64,000 nucleotides of DNA from Hippophae tibetana (lineage: Eukaryota > Streptophyta > Magnoliopsida > Rosales > Elaeagnaceae): positions 13,519,001 through 13,583,000 of the forward strand of contig CM072807.1 in assembly GCA_037013495.1 (NCBI GenBank), written 5' to 3'. The translations under genes were made by a program, and so were the position numbers. Under the pieces are notes generated by a model, which was not told the origin of the DNA, did no database searches, and saw nothing but the letters and a program-made list of their open reading frames with translations. The number at the start of each line of letters is the position of its first letter. Position 1 is the first letter of the stretch. Below, one piece after another: positions 11,184 through 20,490 of the stretch.

Positions 11184-12117
11184 ATGGAAAAGAGCATAGG
11201 TAATATGATTAAATTGACCACATTTAATTATGCAATTTGAAAGTCGAAGATGAAAGATCTTTTATACATTAAAGATCTATAGAAGCCAATTATAATGCCA
11301 AAGGAGAAACAAGTGTTTACAACTTCGACAGATGAGAAAACCGACGACAAGACACCAAAATAACCATTGTAGACATTGAATGGCCGTTCTAAATCGAAAG
11401 TGTGCTGCTCAAATCAGACAATGGATTGATAAGAGCATTTTTCAAAAAAATTCTAATGAACATGATACTTATGTTCTTTGGAAAAAATTGGAGAAAATGT
11501 ATGTGAGGACAACCGCACAAAATAAAACTAATCTGATGCGACGATTAGTCAATTTGAAGTATAAGGATGGAAGCAATGTATCAGAACATATGAGCGAGTT
11601 TCAAGGAATTGTAGATCAACTCAACTCTATGAAGATAACCATAGATGACGAGCTACAAGCATTGTTGATGTTGAGTTTTCTACCAAAGACTTGGGATACT
11701 CTAGTTGTGTCAGTTAGCAACTCAACTCATGATGGCAAGCTTACCATGGATATAGTAAAAGACAAAATTCTAAATGAAGAGTCTCAATGAAAAGATGAAG
11801 GATATACTCTTGACACTGAAGCTCTTATAATGCAGAAACAAGGCAAACAAGAATGGCACGGAAGAAGTAAAAGTAGAAATCTTTGTAACCAAAGTCAGCA
11901 AAGAGGACGGTCGAAGTCTAGATCAAGGCATGACAAGAAGTGTCATCACTGTGGCAAGCCCGAACATTTCATTCGAGAATGTAGAAGGTTAAAGGCGGAA
12001 CAATCCAAAAATCAGGAAACAGAAACCCGAACAAATAACACCACAACTGTCATTGAAGAAGTTGTCATTGTTCGAGATGCTGATTATGTCAATCTTACAT
12101 GTCAAGACACTACTTAG
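11184..12117 (+). pseudogene. Copia gag (UBN2-type) remnant with zinc knuckle
   Basis: A likely start codon is at 11184 (MEKSIGNMIKLTTFNYAI). Two Trp-to-stop changes occur within the first 40 codons, and the frame shifts before 11380. The open block 11380-11790 carries the gag core (LWKKLEKMY, LMRRLVNLKY, HMSEFQGIVDQL). After one stop, 11830-12117 carries an SR-rich basic stretch and a CCHC knuckle (CHHCGKPEHFIREC, 11941-11982), the nucleic-acid binding end of gag. Confidence 0.85.
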
Positions 12118-13400
12118 GTAGTTTACTCAGGCGCTTCCTATCATGTCACCTCATGACGGGAATTCTTCTTAGCCTACACTCAAGGTGATTTTGGACTTGT
12201 GAGGATGGGAAATGATGATGTATAAAAAATTGTCAGCATTAGCAATATTTATCTACAGACTAATCTTGGATGCAAATTACTTCTGAAAGATGTGAGGCAT
12301 GTTCCTAATATCCACCTCAATTTGATCTCTACCGGTATGCTTGATGATGATGGATACAATAATCATTTTGGTGAAGGAAAATTGAAGCTCACCTAAGAAA
12401 ATTTGGTAGTAGCCAAAGGCAAGAAAGATACATCACTCTACCTCACAGAAGTCAGGCTATGTAGAGGAGAAGGAAATACCACTAGCAAATAAGTTCTTAC
12501 CGAGTTATGGCATAAGCAACTCGGCCACATGAGTGAAAAAAGTCTCAAAATTCTTTCCAAGAATGAGCTCTTGTCAGGAATGAAAGGTACATCCTTGCAA
12601 ACTTGTGTTGACTGTATTATGCAAAAACAACATAGAGTTGCATTTCGTATTCTCGCACCATCTAGAAAGGAAAATATTCTAGATTTAATACACACAGATG
12701 TTTGTACAATGAGTAAGTCACTAAGAGGTGCTCACTATTTTGTGACCTTTATTGATGACCATTCTAGAAAAGTATGGACTTTTACTTTGAAAACTAAAGA
12801 TCAAGTAGATGAAGTTTTCAAGCAGTTTCATGTAAAAGTAGAGAGAGAAATTGGCAGACGTTTGAAGTGTGTACGTGCAGATAATGGTGGTGAGTATCAT
12901 GGACCATTCAAGGAGTATTGCAGAATTTTTAGCATTAGGATGGAAACATCAGTACCAAAGACACCTCAACACAATAGTGTCGTAGAGAGGATGAACAGAA
13001 CCATTTGTGAAAGAGTCAGATGTATGCTCTCAAATGCAAAATTGTCGAACTTCTATTGGGGGAGGCAATGAGGACAACAATCAATTTAATCAATCTTTCT
13101 CCATCAGTTCCACTGAACTACGATGTACCGGAAAGAGTTTGGACAGGGAAAGACGTTTCTTACAAACACTTGAAAGTATTCGATTGCAAAACACTTGTTC
13201 ATATCCCAAAAGATGAGCGGTCCAAGTTGGATGGAAAAGCAAAGTAGTGTATCTTTATGGGATATGCCCATGAATAATTCGGCTACAGACTTTGGGATCC
13301 TATTAGCAAAAGGATTGTCATAAGCAGAGACGTGATATTTCTTGAAGACCAAACAATCGAGGATTTTGAGAAATCTGACAAACCATAGTCATATGAAATT
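12118..13400 (+). pseudogene. Copia protease-integrase remnant
   Basis: The protease active site reads VVYSGASYHVT near 12118-12153. The catalytic Asp of the D-S-G-A motif is Tyr and the preceding Trp is a stop. The integrase zinc domain (WHKQLGH at about 12510; CVDC near 12607) leads into the catalytic core: DLIHTDVC near 12683, RADNGGEY near 12878, and the Glu in SVVERMN near 12980. A frameshift near 13068 moves the C-terminal part (PERVWTGKDVSYKHLKVFDC) into another frame. Confidence 0.85.
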
Positions 13401-13559
13401 CTAATTAATCTGGAGCTAGTCCTTGTACCGAAAAATCATGATGACAGGGGAGTTACACCAGATACTGATGATGTCAATCCACCAGCTGGTAGTTCAGAAC
13501 CAGAACAAGTTTCTGAACATGTCCAACCAGAAATACAAACAAAGAGATCCACCCAAGTA

Positions 13560-15115
13560 CAACAAGCAAGTCGTAGATATTCTCCTAACGAGTATGTGAT
13601 ACTCACTGAATGGGGAGAACAGGAGAGTTATGACGAAGCTATCACTGATCAGTATAAGATTGAGTGGTTAAAAGCCATGCAGGAAGAAATGAAATCTCTG
13701 TATGAGAACCACACATTTGACCTGATGAAACTACCATGGGGAAGAAAAGCTCTCAAGAACAAGTGGGTGTACAGAATCAAAAGTGAAGAAGGCAACTCAC
13801 AACCACGTTACAAAGCAATATTAGTTATGAAAGGATTCGAGCAGAAGAAAGGCATTGACTTAGATGAAATATTCTAACCAGTAGTTAAATTTTCTTCAAT
13901 CTCAGTTGTTCTTGGTTTGGAAGCAAGCCGTAATTTGGAGGTTAAACAACTTGACGTAAATACTACAGTCTTACATGGGGATCTTGATGAGGAAATCTAT
14001 ATAGACCAGCCTGAAGGTTTCCAAGTCAAAAGCAAAGAGAAATTGGTATACAAACTAAATAAGAGCTTGTACAGTCTGAAGCAAGCACCAAGACAGTGGT
14101 ATAAAATGTTCAACTCATTCATGGAGAAAAATGAATAAAATAGAATGATGGTTGATCATTACGTCTTCATCAAGAAATTTTCTGATGGTGATTTTATTAT
14201 TCTTTTGCTTTATGTCGATGACATGTTAATTGTAGGTCAAAATATTGACAAGATTAACAAGTTGAAAAAGTCCTTTGCAATGAAGAACATAGGACCTGCC
14301 AAGCAGATTCTTGGCATGACGATTACCCACAACAGGCAAAAGCAAAAGATTTGGCTTTCCCAACATAAGTAAAGCTAAACATATACTTACAATCCATTTC
14401 AAACTTAATGTGAGTCAATATCCCTCAAGTGAGGAGGATAAATCAGATATGAGCAAGGTGTCTTAGGCATCGGAGGTTGGTAGTCTAATGTACGCTATGG
14501 TATGTACCAGACCAGACATTGCACATGTTGTTGGCGTTGTAAGCCGATTCCTATCAAATATTGGAAAGGAACATTGGGCAACTGTGAAATGGATACTCAG
14601 GTATCTCAGAGGAACCTCCAGTCACTGTTTATGCTTTGGTAATAATAAACCTATATTAGAAGGATATACAGATTCAAATATGGTCGGCGACGTGGATACG
14701 AGGAAGTCTATATCCGGGTACCTAATAACATTTTAAGGGGGAGTTGTTTCATAGAAATCACGATTACAAAAGTGTATTGCCTTAAGTACCACAGAATTAG
14801 AGTACATTTCAATTACTGAAGGTTGTAAAGAGATCCTATGTATGAAAAAGTTCCTACAAGAATTGCATGAAAATCAAGAAAATTATGTTCTTTATTGCGA
14901 CAGTCAGAGTGCAATTCACCTTAGCAAGAACACAACCTTCCACTCAAGGTCCAAACACATCGATGTAAGGTATCATTAGATTCGTGATGTTTTGGAACAT
15001 AAACTATTCCAAGTTGAGAAGATCCACACCAATGATAACGGGGCAGATATGATGACAAATACCGTGACTAGAGAAAATCTTGCTATCTGTAGAAAGATTG
15101 TAGGTGTAAAAGAGC
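13560..15115 (+). pseudogene. Copia reverse transcriptase-RNase H remnant
   Basis: RT landmarks are AMQEEMKSLYENHTFDL at 13675, NKWVYRIKSEEG near 13760, KQLDVNTTVLHGDLDEEIY near 13945, SLYSLKQAPRQWY near 14070, and [11 protein letters not shown] at 14208-14240. After a frameshift, RNase H shows CTRPDIAHVVGVVSRF near 14505, EGYTDSNMVGDVDTRKSISGY near 14660, ALSTTELEYISITEGCKE near 14780, and CDSQSAIHLSKN near 14900. At least four stops interrupt it. The similarity is closest to Tnt1/Tork-type elements. Confidence 0.85.
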
Positions 15116-15175
15116 CCTGTCCCAAGTTAAAATTTAAAGTGCAAGTAAGTGTTGATGCAAGTTTATAAAAAATAG

Positions 15176-16083
15176 TGTAGGAACAATATTACCGATAACT
15201 TGAAAGTAACTACTTAGGTTGAGTCGCGGACTAGGTCGCTCTCTTTAAGACGTTTCGCAGCTCTGCCCAATTTGTGCAAGCAAACACAGCCTCGTCGTCC
15301 ATAGGATAAAACAGCCCAGAATCTTAATCTCTGTCTCAGAACTTCACTGCATTGATGAAGACTGGAATGCTACACCTGAAAATTTGTTGCTCGGAAAACT
15401 AAAAAGAATACTTAGAAATTGTAGAGAGAATTGTTTTTCGTAGGGAGATGAGATTGCAGATTGTTGTGTTGAAAATGAGAGCTGAAGCCCTCTTTTTATA
15501 GGTTTTAGAAAACGTGTAGCAATTATGAATAAAACGGTAATGTCTGGGAATTAAGAGCATAACGGTCATTTTGAGTAATGAAAAGTAACGGTCATTTTCA
15601 GATTAAAGACGAGTAACGGATATTTTTGTGAATAAATAAAAGCAACGGCTCTTTTTTCTGAATAAAGAAGACAAACGGCCATTTAACGGCCATATTCTTA
15701 ATAAAAGAAAATAACGGTTATTTTTCTGAAAAAATATATGTATATAACAACCAATTTTGTAAGTGGAAAAATTTTCCTTAAAAAGAATATTTTACCAAAA
15801 AATAAAATACCACCTTACACACACGCACACGCACTCGGACTCGGACTCAGCTCGGCACGGTCGGTCGGATGGACGACGGCAGCGGCAGCGCGCGCGCGCG
15901 TGTGTGGTATCACATTTTCCTAGGTCCTTTCCCCTTCCACAAAAGTGGGTGCCCCTTGGGGCCCAATCCCAACAGCAAACTCTTCACTATTTATACCTCT
16001 TTAAAATAATATAAAAAAGCAATATGGGGTAAGGCACATTTCCCAACAATCTATTTTTTAATAAATTTCATCTTTTTCCAACA
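15176..16083 (-). repeat. 3' LTR (908 bp) of the minus-strand copia element
   Basis: Bounded by TGTTGG at 16083 (next to the polypurine tract) and a terminal CTACA at 15176. It contains a GC-rich patch (about 15820-15910) with CACACG, CTCGGA and CG runs, eight AACGG motifs (15533-15717), and a TATA box read CCTATAAAAAGAGGG on the minus strand near 15504-15490. A second TATA-like string (GTATAAATAG) is near 15985. Confidence 0.8.
15533..15717. promoter_or_regulatory. Array of eight AACGG (MYB/MSA-core) motifs
   Basis: AACGG starts at 15533, 15561, 15587, 15615, 15644, 15674, 15685 and 15713. Spacing is 26-30 bases except for one 11-base step. Most copies fit TAACGG-YY-ATTTT. The array sits just upstream (minus-strand sense) of the TATA box near 15500, as an LTR enhancer would. 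AACGG is the core of plant MSA sites bound by three-repeat MYB proteins; use as an enhancer here is inference. Confidence 0.65.
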
Positions 16084-16649
16084 ATCCCTCACTTGAATTT
16101 TATATAAAAATAATTTTCATCGAGCAACCAATCAATTAAAATTATAAGATTGTGCATAAGCGAAAAGGTGTCTATCGACTTGAACCTTTGCATAGTGTTG
16201 ATGCTTTAGAATATACTAGAGTAACTCGTAGTTTTGAACTCTATCTGTAACAATCATCATACACACAACCTTTCCAAGGTGTAGTTCGAAATAGCCTGTG
16301 CTTTACGGACATACACGTGTATCCTAGTATAGTGAACGCTCTAGTAAATTTTGCCTAAAAAAAATTTTCATAGGAAGCGGTCACACTTCCACATTTACAT
16401 AGGTGAGTCTATCAAGAGTACTCCTGTAGCTATGTACTCCACTCCACATAGAGTATAGAACTTATTAAGAGTTTAACAATTAACTCATCCTTTTCTATCG
16501 CTTCAGAACTTCATGCTTTTAACAATATAGAATGGGATTTGATAAATAGCATGATATATCTCATATCACTTCATGACTTGTTATTACCCTTTGAACTTAT
16601 TTCTTGGGATCTCCAGTCTATAAGTTGGGTTATCATCATAAGTGACTCT
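16084..16649 (-). other. 3' untranslated part and polypurine tract of the minus-strand element
   Basis: This lies between the RNase H stop codon (16650) and the LTR. The polypurine tract reads AAGTGAGGGAT on the minus strand just before TGTTGG. No coding sequence was seen. Confidence 0.7.
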
Positions 16650-19060
16650 TCATTCTAAGGGCATTAATCCCATTTCTTTTGAGGTTTTGAAAACCTTCTC
16701 TCTTGGTAATCCTTTCATCAAAGGATCTGCCAAATTTTCATCAGAACGTACATGATCCACTCTTACAGCTCCCGTAGAGAGAAATTCTCTAATAGTGCTA
16801 TGCTTACGACATATTTGTCGTCTCTTTCCGTTGTAGTAACGGTTCTGAATCTTTGCAATAGCCGCGGTACTATCGCTGTGGATCAAGACAGCCGGTATCG
16901 GTCTTTCCCACAAAGGGATCTCAGCTAACATACTTCTTAACCAGCCTGCTTCTTCACTAGCAGTGGCTAGTGCTATCATTTCAGACTCCATTGTGGATTG
17001 AGCCAATATTGTGTGTTTCTTAGACTTTCAAGAAACAGCTCCACCAACTATGTTAAATATATAGCCACTAGTTGCTTTGGAGTCTTCTGATAAAGTGTTC
17101 CAATCTGCATCGTTGTATCCTTCTAGAACAGCGGAAAACTTTTTATAATGTAATCCAAGATTCATAGTTCTCTTAAGGTATCTCATAACCCTTTCCATAG
17201 CATTCCAATGCTCTACACTAGGTCTACTGGTAAACCTACATAGTTGTCCCACAACATAAGCTATGTCTGGTCTAGTGCAATCAGTAGCGTAACGTAAGCT
17301 ACCAATGATGCTCGCATACTCAGTTTGTCTAACACCGTCTCTGGTGTTCTTGAACAACTTTACACTCGGATCATAAGGAGTACATGCAGGTTTACAGTTA
17401 AAGTAATTATATTTCTTTAAGATCTTCTCAATGTAGTGAGATTGATCTAGAGAAATTCCCTTTTCAGACCTAGTTATTTTTATACCAAGGATTACACTCG
17501 CTTCTCCAAGATCTTTCATATCAAAATTAGCTCTTAACAACATTTTCACATTATTCACAACATAAATATTTGATCCAAAAATAAGCATGTCATCCACATA
17601 TAAACATATAATAGTGCAAATATTATATTCTAATTTATAATAAATGCATTTGTCACTTTCATTTATTTTGAATCCATGTGAGATAACTAGATTATCAAAT
17701 TTTTCATGCCATTGCTTAGGTGCTTGTTTTAGACCATAAAGAGATTTATCTAATTTACAAACTTTATTTTCTTGACCTGGGATAACAAAACCTTCAAGTT
17801 GATCCATATAAATTTCTTCTTCTAAATCACCATTTAAGAAAGCAGTTTTAACATCCATTTGATGTACTACTAATTCATGGATAGCAGCGAGAGAGAAAAG
17901 TACATGTATGGAAGTTATTCGAGTAACTGGTGAAAAGGTATCAAAGAAATCTACATTTTCCCTTTGCCTATATCCTTTAACTACAAGACGAGCTTTATAT
18001 TTTTCAATAGTGTCATCGGGTTTTAATTTCTTTTTTAGTATCCATTTACATCCAATGGTTTTGCAACCAGGAGGTAAGTCAACTAAATGCCAAGTCTTAT
18101 TATACTCAAGTGAGTTCATTTCATCATTTATGGCTTCTTCCCATAAGTTGGCATCTAAAGAAGATAAAGCTTCTTTAATAGTTTGGGGATCTTCCTCTAA
18201 GGTATAAGCATAAAAATCAGACCCAAAATCCTTAAGGGTTCGAGCTTTTTTACTTCTTCTAATTTTAGTGTTTAATTCTTCAGTTTGTTCACTAGTTCTA
18301 GTTATAGGTAAACTACTAGAAGACGAGCCCCCACTGTTCTTAAATTTAAAGGGAAACCTATGTTCATAGAAGTCAGCATCATTTGATTCTATAACTACTT
18401 GATCTTTTAAGTCATAGAATTTATAAGCTTTACTATTCACAGTGTATCCTATGAATACACATTCATATGCTCTACTAGCAAGTTTATTTCTTTTAGGATC
18501 AGGGATCCTAACATAGGCTAAACAACCCCAAGTTTTAAAATAAGTTAAATTAGGTTTCTTATTTTTCAAAATTTCATATGGTGAAATTTTATTTGTAGAT
18601 TTAGGCACTCTATTTAGCACATAGTAAATAGTTAATAAAATTTCTCCCCACCAATGGGAAGCAGCACCAGAGTTTAATAAAATTGCAACAACTGATTCAG
18701 TAAAAGTTCTATTTTTTCTTTCAGCTTTTCCATTCATTTCAGGAGAATAAGGTGCAGTTTTTTCATGAATGATTCCATGAGTTTTGTAAAAATCATTGAA
18801 GATATTGGAATCATATTCGGTGCCTCTATCACTTCGAAACCTCTTTATTTTTCTATTAAGTTGATTTTCAATCTCAGTCATAAATATTTTAAACATGTCA
18901 AACGCTTCACTTTTATTTTTCATTAGATATACATAAGTTTAATTTGAACAGTCATCTATAAAAGTTATAAAATAGCGTTTTCCATTTCTTGTTAAATTTC
19001 CATCAAGTTCACATATATCAGAATGAATTAATACACTCTTATCTATAGATCGTAAAAAGG
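16650..19060 (-). pseudogene. Copia integrase-RT-RNase H polyprotein, two stops
   Basis: A single reading frame runs from near 19060 down to 16650 with only two nonsense codons: one near 18925, and one at 17027-17025 where the conserved Trp after GGAVS is TGA. The 18923-17028 block alone is 631 codons. Landmarks: integrase core (IHSDICELDG, FITFIDDCS; RFRSDRGTEY; PYSPEMNGKAERKNRT), RT ([60 protein letters not shown]) and RNase H (CTRPDIAYVVGQL; SKATSGYIFNIVGG; STMESEMIALATASEE; HSDSTAAIAK; DHVRSDENLADPLMKGLPRE). The frame continues upstream in phase into a gag start at 19148. It is the best-preserved pol of the window and so the youngest, but gag C-terminus, protease and the integrase zinc domain are missing. 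Confidence 0.9.
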
Positions 19061-19148
19061 CTCTCGTACGAGCCTTTCAATATGGATAATTAGATCCATC
19101 AAAGTAAGGTGTATGGGTAATGGAAGAACCCTATCTTAAATGAGCCAT
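19050..19148 (-). pseudogene. Gag N-terminus fused in frame to integrase
   Basis: From ATG at 19148 the minus strand reads MAHLR, a stop, then THTPYFDGSNYPYWKART and AFLRSIDKSV. This is the start of a copia gag (F-D-G-x-N-Y-x-Y-W-K). It runs without frame change into LIHSDICELDG, the integrase core. About 1.5-2 kb of normal coding sequence is absent at the join. Confidence 0.75.
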
Positions 19149-19184
19149 AACAAGGTCCTAGGTACACTAAGTGTATCTAGTGAT

Positions 19185-19200
19185 CCACTCTGATAGCAAT
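19185..19200 (-). other. Primer-binding site of the chimeric element
   Basis: The minus strand reads TTGCTATCAGAGTGG after an LTR end of TTTTTCTCTCA. This matches the initiator tRNA-Met site TTGGTATCAGAGC with one or two differences. A related site occurs at 50686. Confidence 0.75.
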
Positions 19201-20490
19201 GAGAGAAAAATATTTGTTTAATTACAGATCGTGTTAGCTAAAGAGGCTTATGAAAAGATAATTAATGAAAGTATAACAAATTAAAAAATTTGCATAATGG
19301 CTAGACATGCAATCACATGTAAATAAAGTAATGTAGAAATATAAAGATTGAAATTCAAGATTTTTAGGTGAAAACAACCCAAGCTACACCAATGACATAA
19401 AAAGAAAATCACCGGTTCACCGGACTACCTAACTATCCACTTTGAAAAGTTGGTCAAGTTATAAGGCTAGGACTCAAATTACTCACCAAGGTAATATCCC
19501 AAAGTAATCTATTTACAAGATGTTACTTTCATCATAGTCTTTACAAGAAAGGTGTTTGGATTCAGACTAACGTTCCAATGAACTCGAGTTACACAAGTTA
19601 ATCAAACTCGTACAACTAGCACCTGAAAAGTTAGCATAATAATACAAGTACAAATGTGTGTCCTAGAGCAGATTCAATAATGAACAATCCTAACAAGATA
19701 ATTTAATAAATATATCAAATAAATAAAAAACAATTAGCAATCCTAGAAAAATCAGTTTAAGCATAAGTTCAACAAAGATAACTTCTTTAAAGGTAAATAA
19801 TTAATCCAAATAATTATGATATGACATACATAATTATTTGATCAATAATGAAAATAAAGAATAAGCTATAAAGACATATGACCAAAATATCATAAATCAA
19901 TTAGGTTTATTAATTAATCAAACATAACCACTAATATTTGATAGATTAACTAAATAAAAAAACCTAAAGGATTATGATCTTATATTTGCAAAATATAAGA
20001 AAGATTAAGATGAAGAGAATAATACTCTCGTGTGATTAACAAAATTGTAAGCTAATGGTGTGATTAAATAGCATAAGAGGAAACCTTAGATCAAAGGTTA
20101 ATTACAAATCTATCCTTAAAAGTATTTAGAAGAGCTTAAAACCATAAGGACAATATGATAGAAACACTGATTGACTTAAGTAAAAATTAGGTTAAATTTG
20201 AAAATCTAACCGTTTGATCAATCTAATGAAATAATTAATTAATTTAAAAATAAGTGGATCGATCCAATCATTAATTTCGATCAATCTAGTTCTTGATTGA
20301 TCAAGTTAATGCTTCGATTGATCTGGTCATATTAAAAATTAATTCAACAAATTTTAATTAAGTTCGATTGATTTAGTCATCATTAGATTGATCAAGTAAC
20401 CTATTTAAACAATATTTTTATGTGTTAATATGAAATCTAATATGCACCAGAAAAGAGATATATCCGAGATGTGATAATTGAGCCTCAATA
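19201..20490 (-). repeat. 5' LTR of the chimeric element (family shared with 49.6-52.5 kb)
   Basis: On the minus strand it ends in CTCTCA just before the primer-binding site. The internal block on the plus strand at about 19330-19445 (minus reading GGTAGTCC, GAACCGGTG, GTTGTTTTCACCTAAAAAT, GATTGCATGTCTAGCC) matches the plus strand at 52240-52380. It contains many TTGATC/GATTGATC motifs at 20200-20400. The outer end is approximate. Confidence 0.65.

Larger units (their letters stand above)
10600..15175 (+). mobile_element. Ty1-copia retrotransposon (Tnt1/Tork-like), 3' LTR missing
   Basis: The order is 5' LTR end (to 11015), primer-binding site, gag, protease, integrase, RT and RNase H, as in copia elements. 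The frame is broken by at least two frameshifts (near 13068 and between 14375 and 14488), one more in gag, and many stops. RNase H ends near 15110. The sequence stops at 15175, where the LTR of a minus-strand element begins, and no matching 3' LTR exists. Insertion of the second element followed by loss of flanking DNA would explain this. Confidence 0.85.
15176..20490 (-). mobile_element. Chimeric Ty1-copia provirus
   Basis: Read on the minus strand the order is LTR (about 20490-19201), primer-binding site, gag start, abrupt join to integrase, RT, RNase H, untranslated 3' part, polypurine tract, and LTR (16083-15176). The two LTRs are unrelated, whereas the two LTRs of one insertion should match. 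The left-hand LTR resembles LTRs at 49.6-52.5 kb. The simplest reading is recombination or deletion between two adjacent elements. Confidence 0.75.

Noticed and set aside
15176-16083. LTR assigned to the + strand copia as its 3' LTR
   Set aside because: It does not match the + element's LTR (10.6-11.0 kb). The polypurine tract, TATA box and termini fit only the minus-strand orientation.
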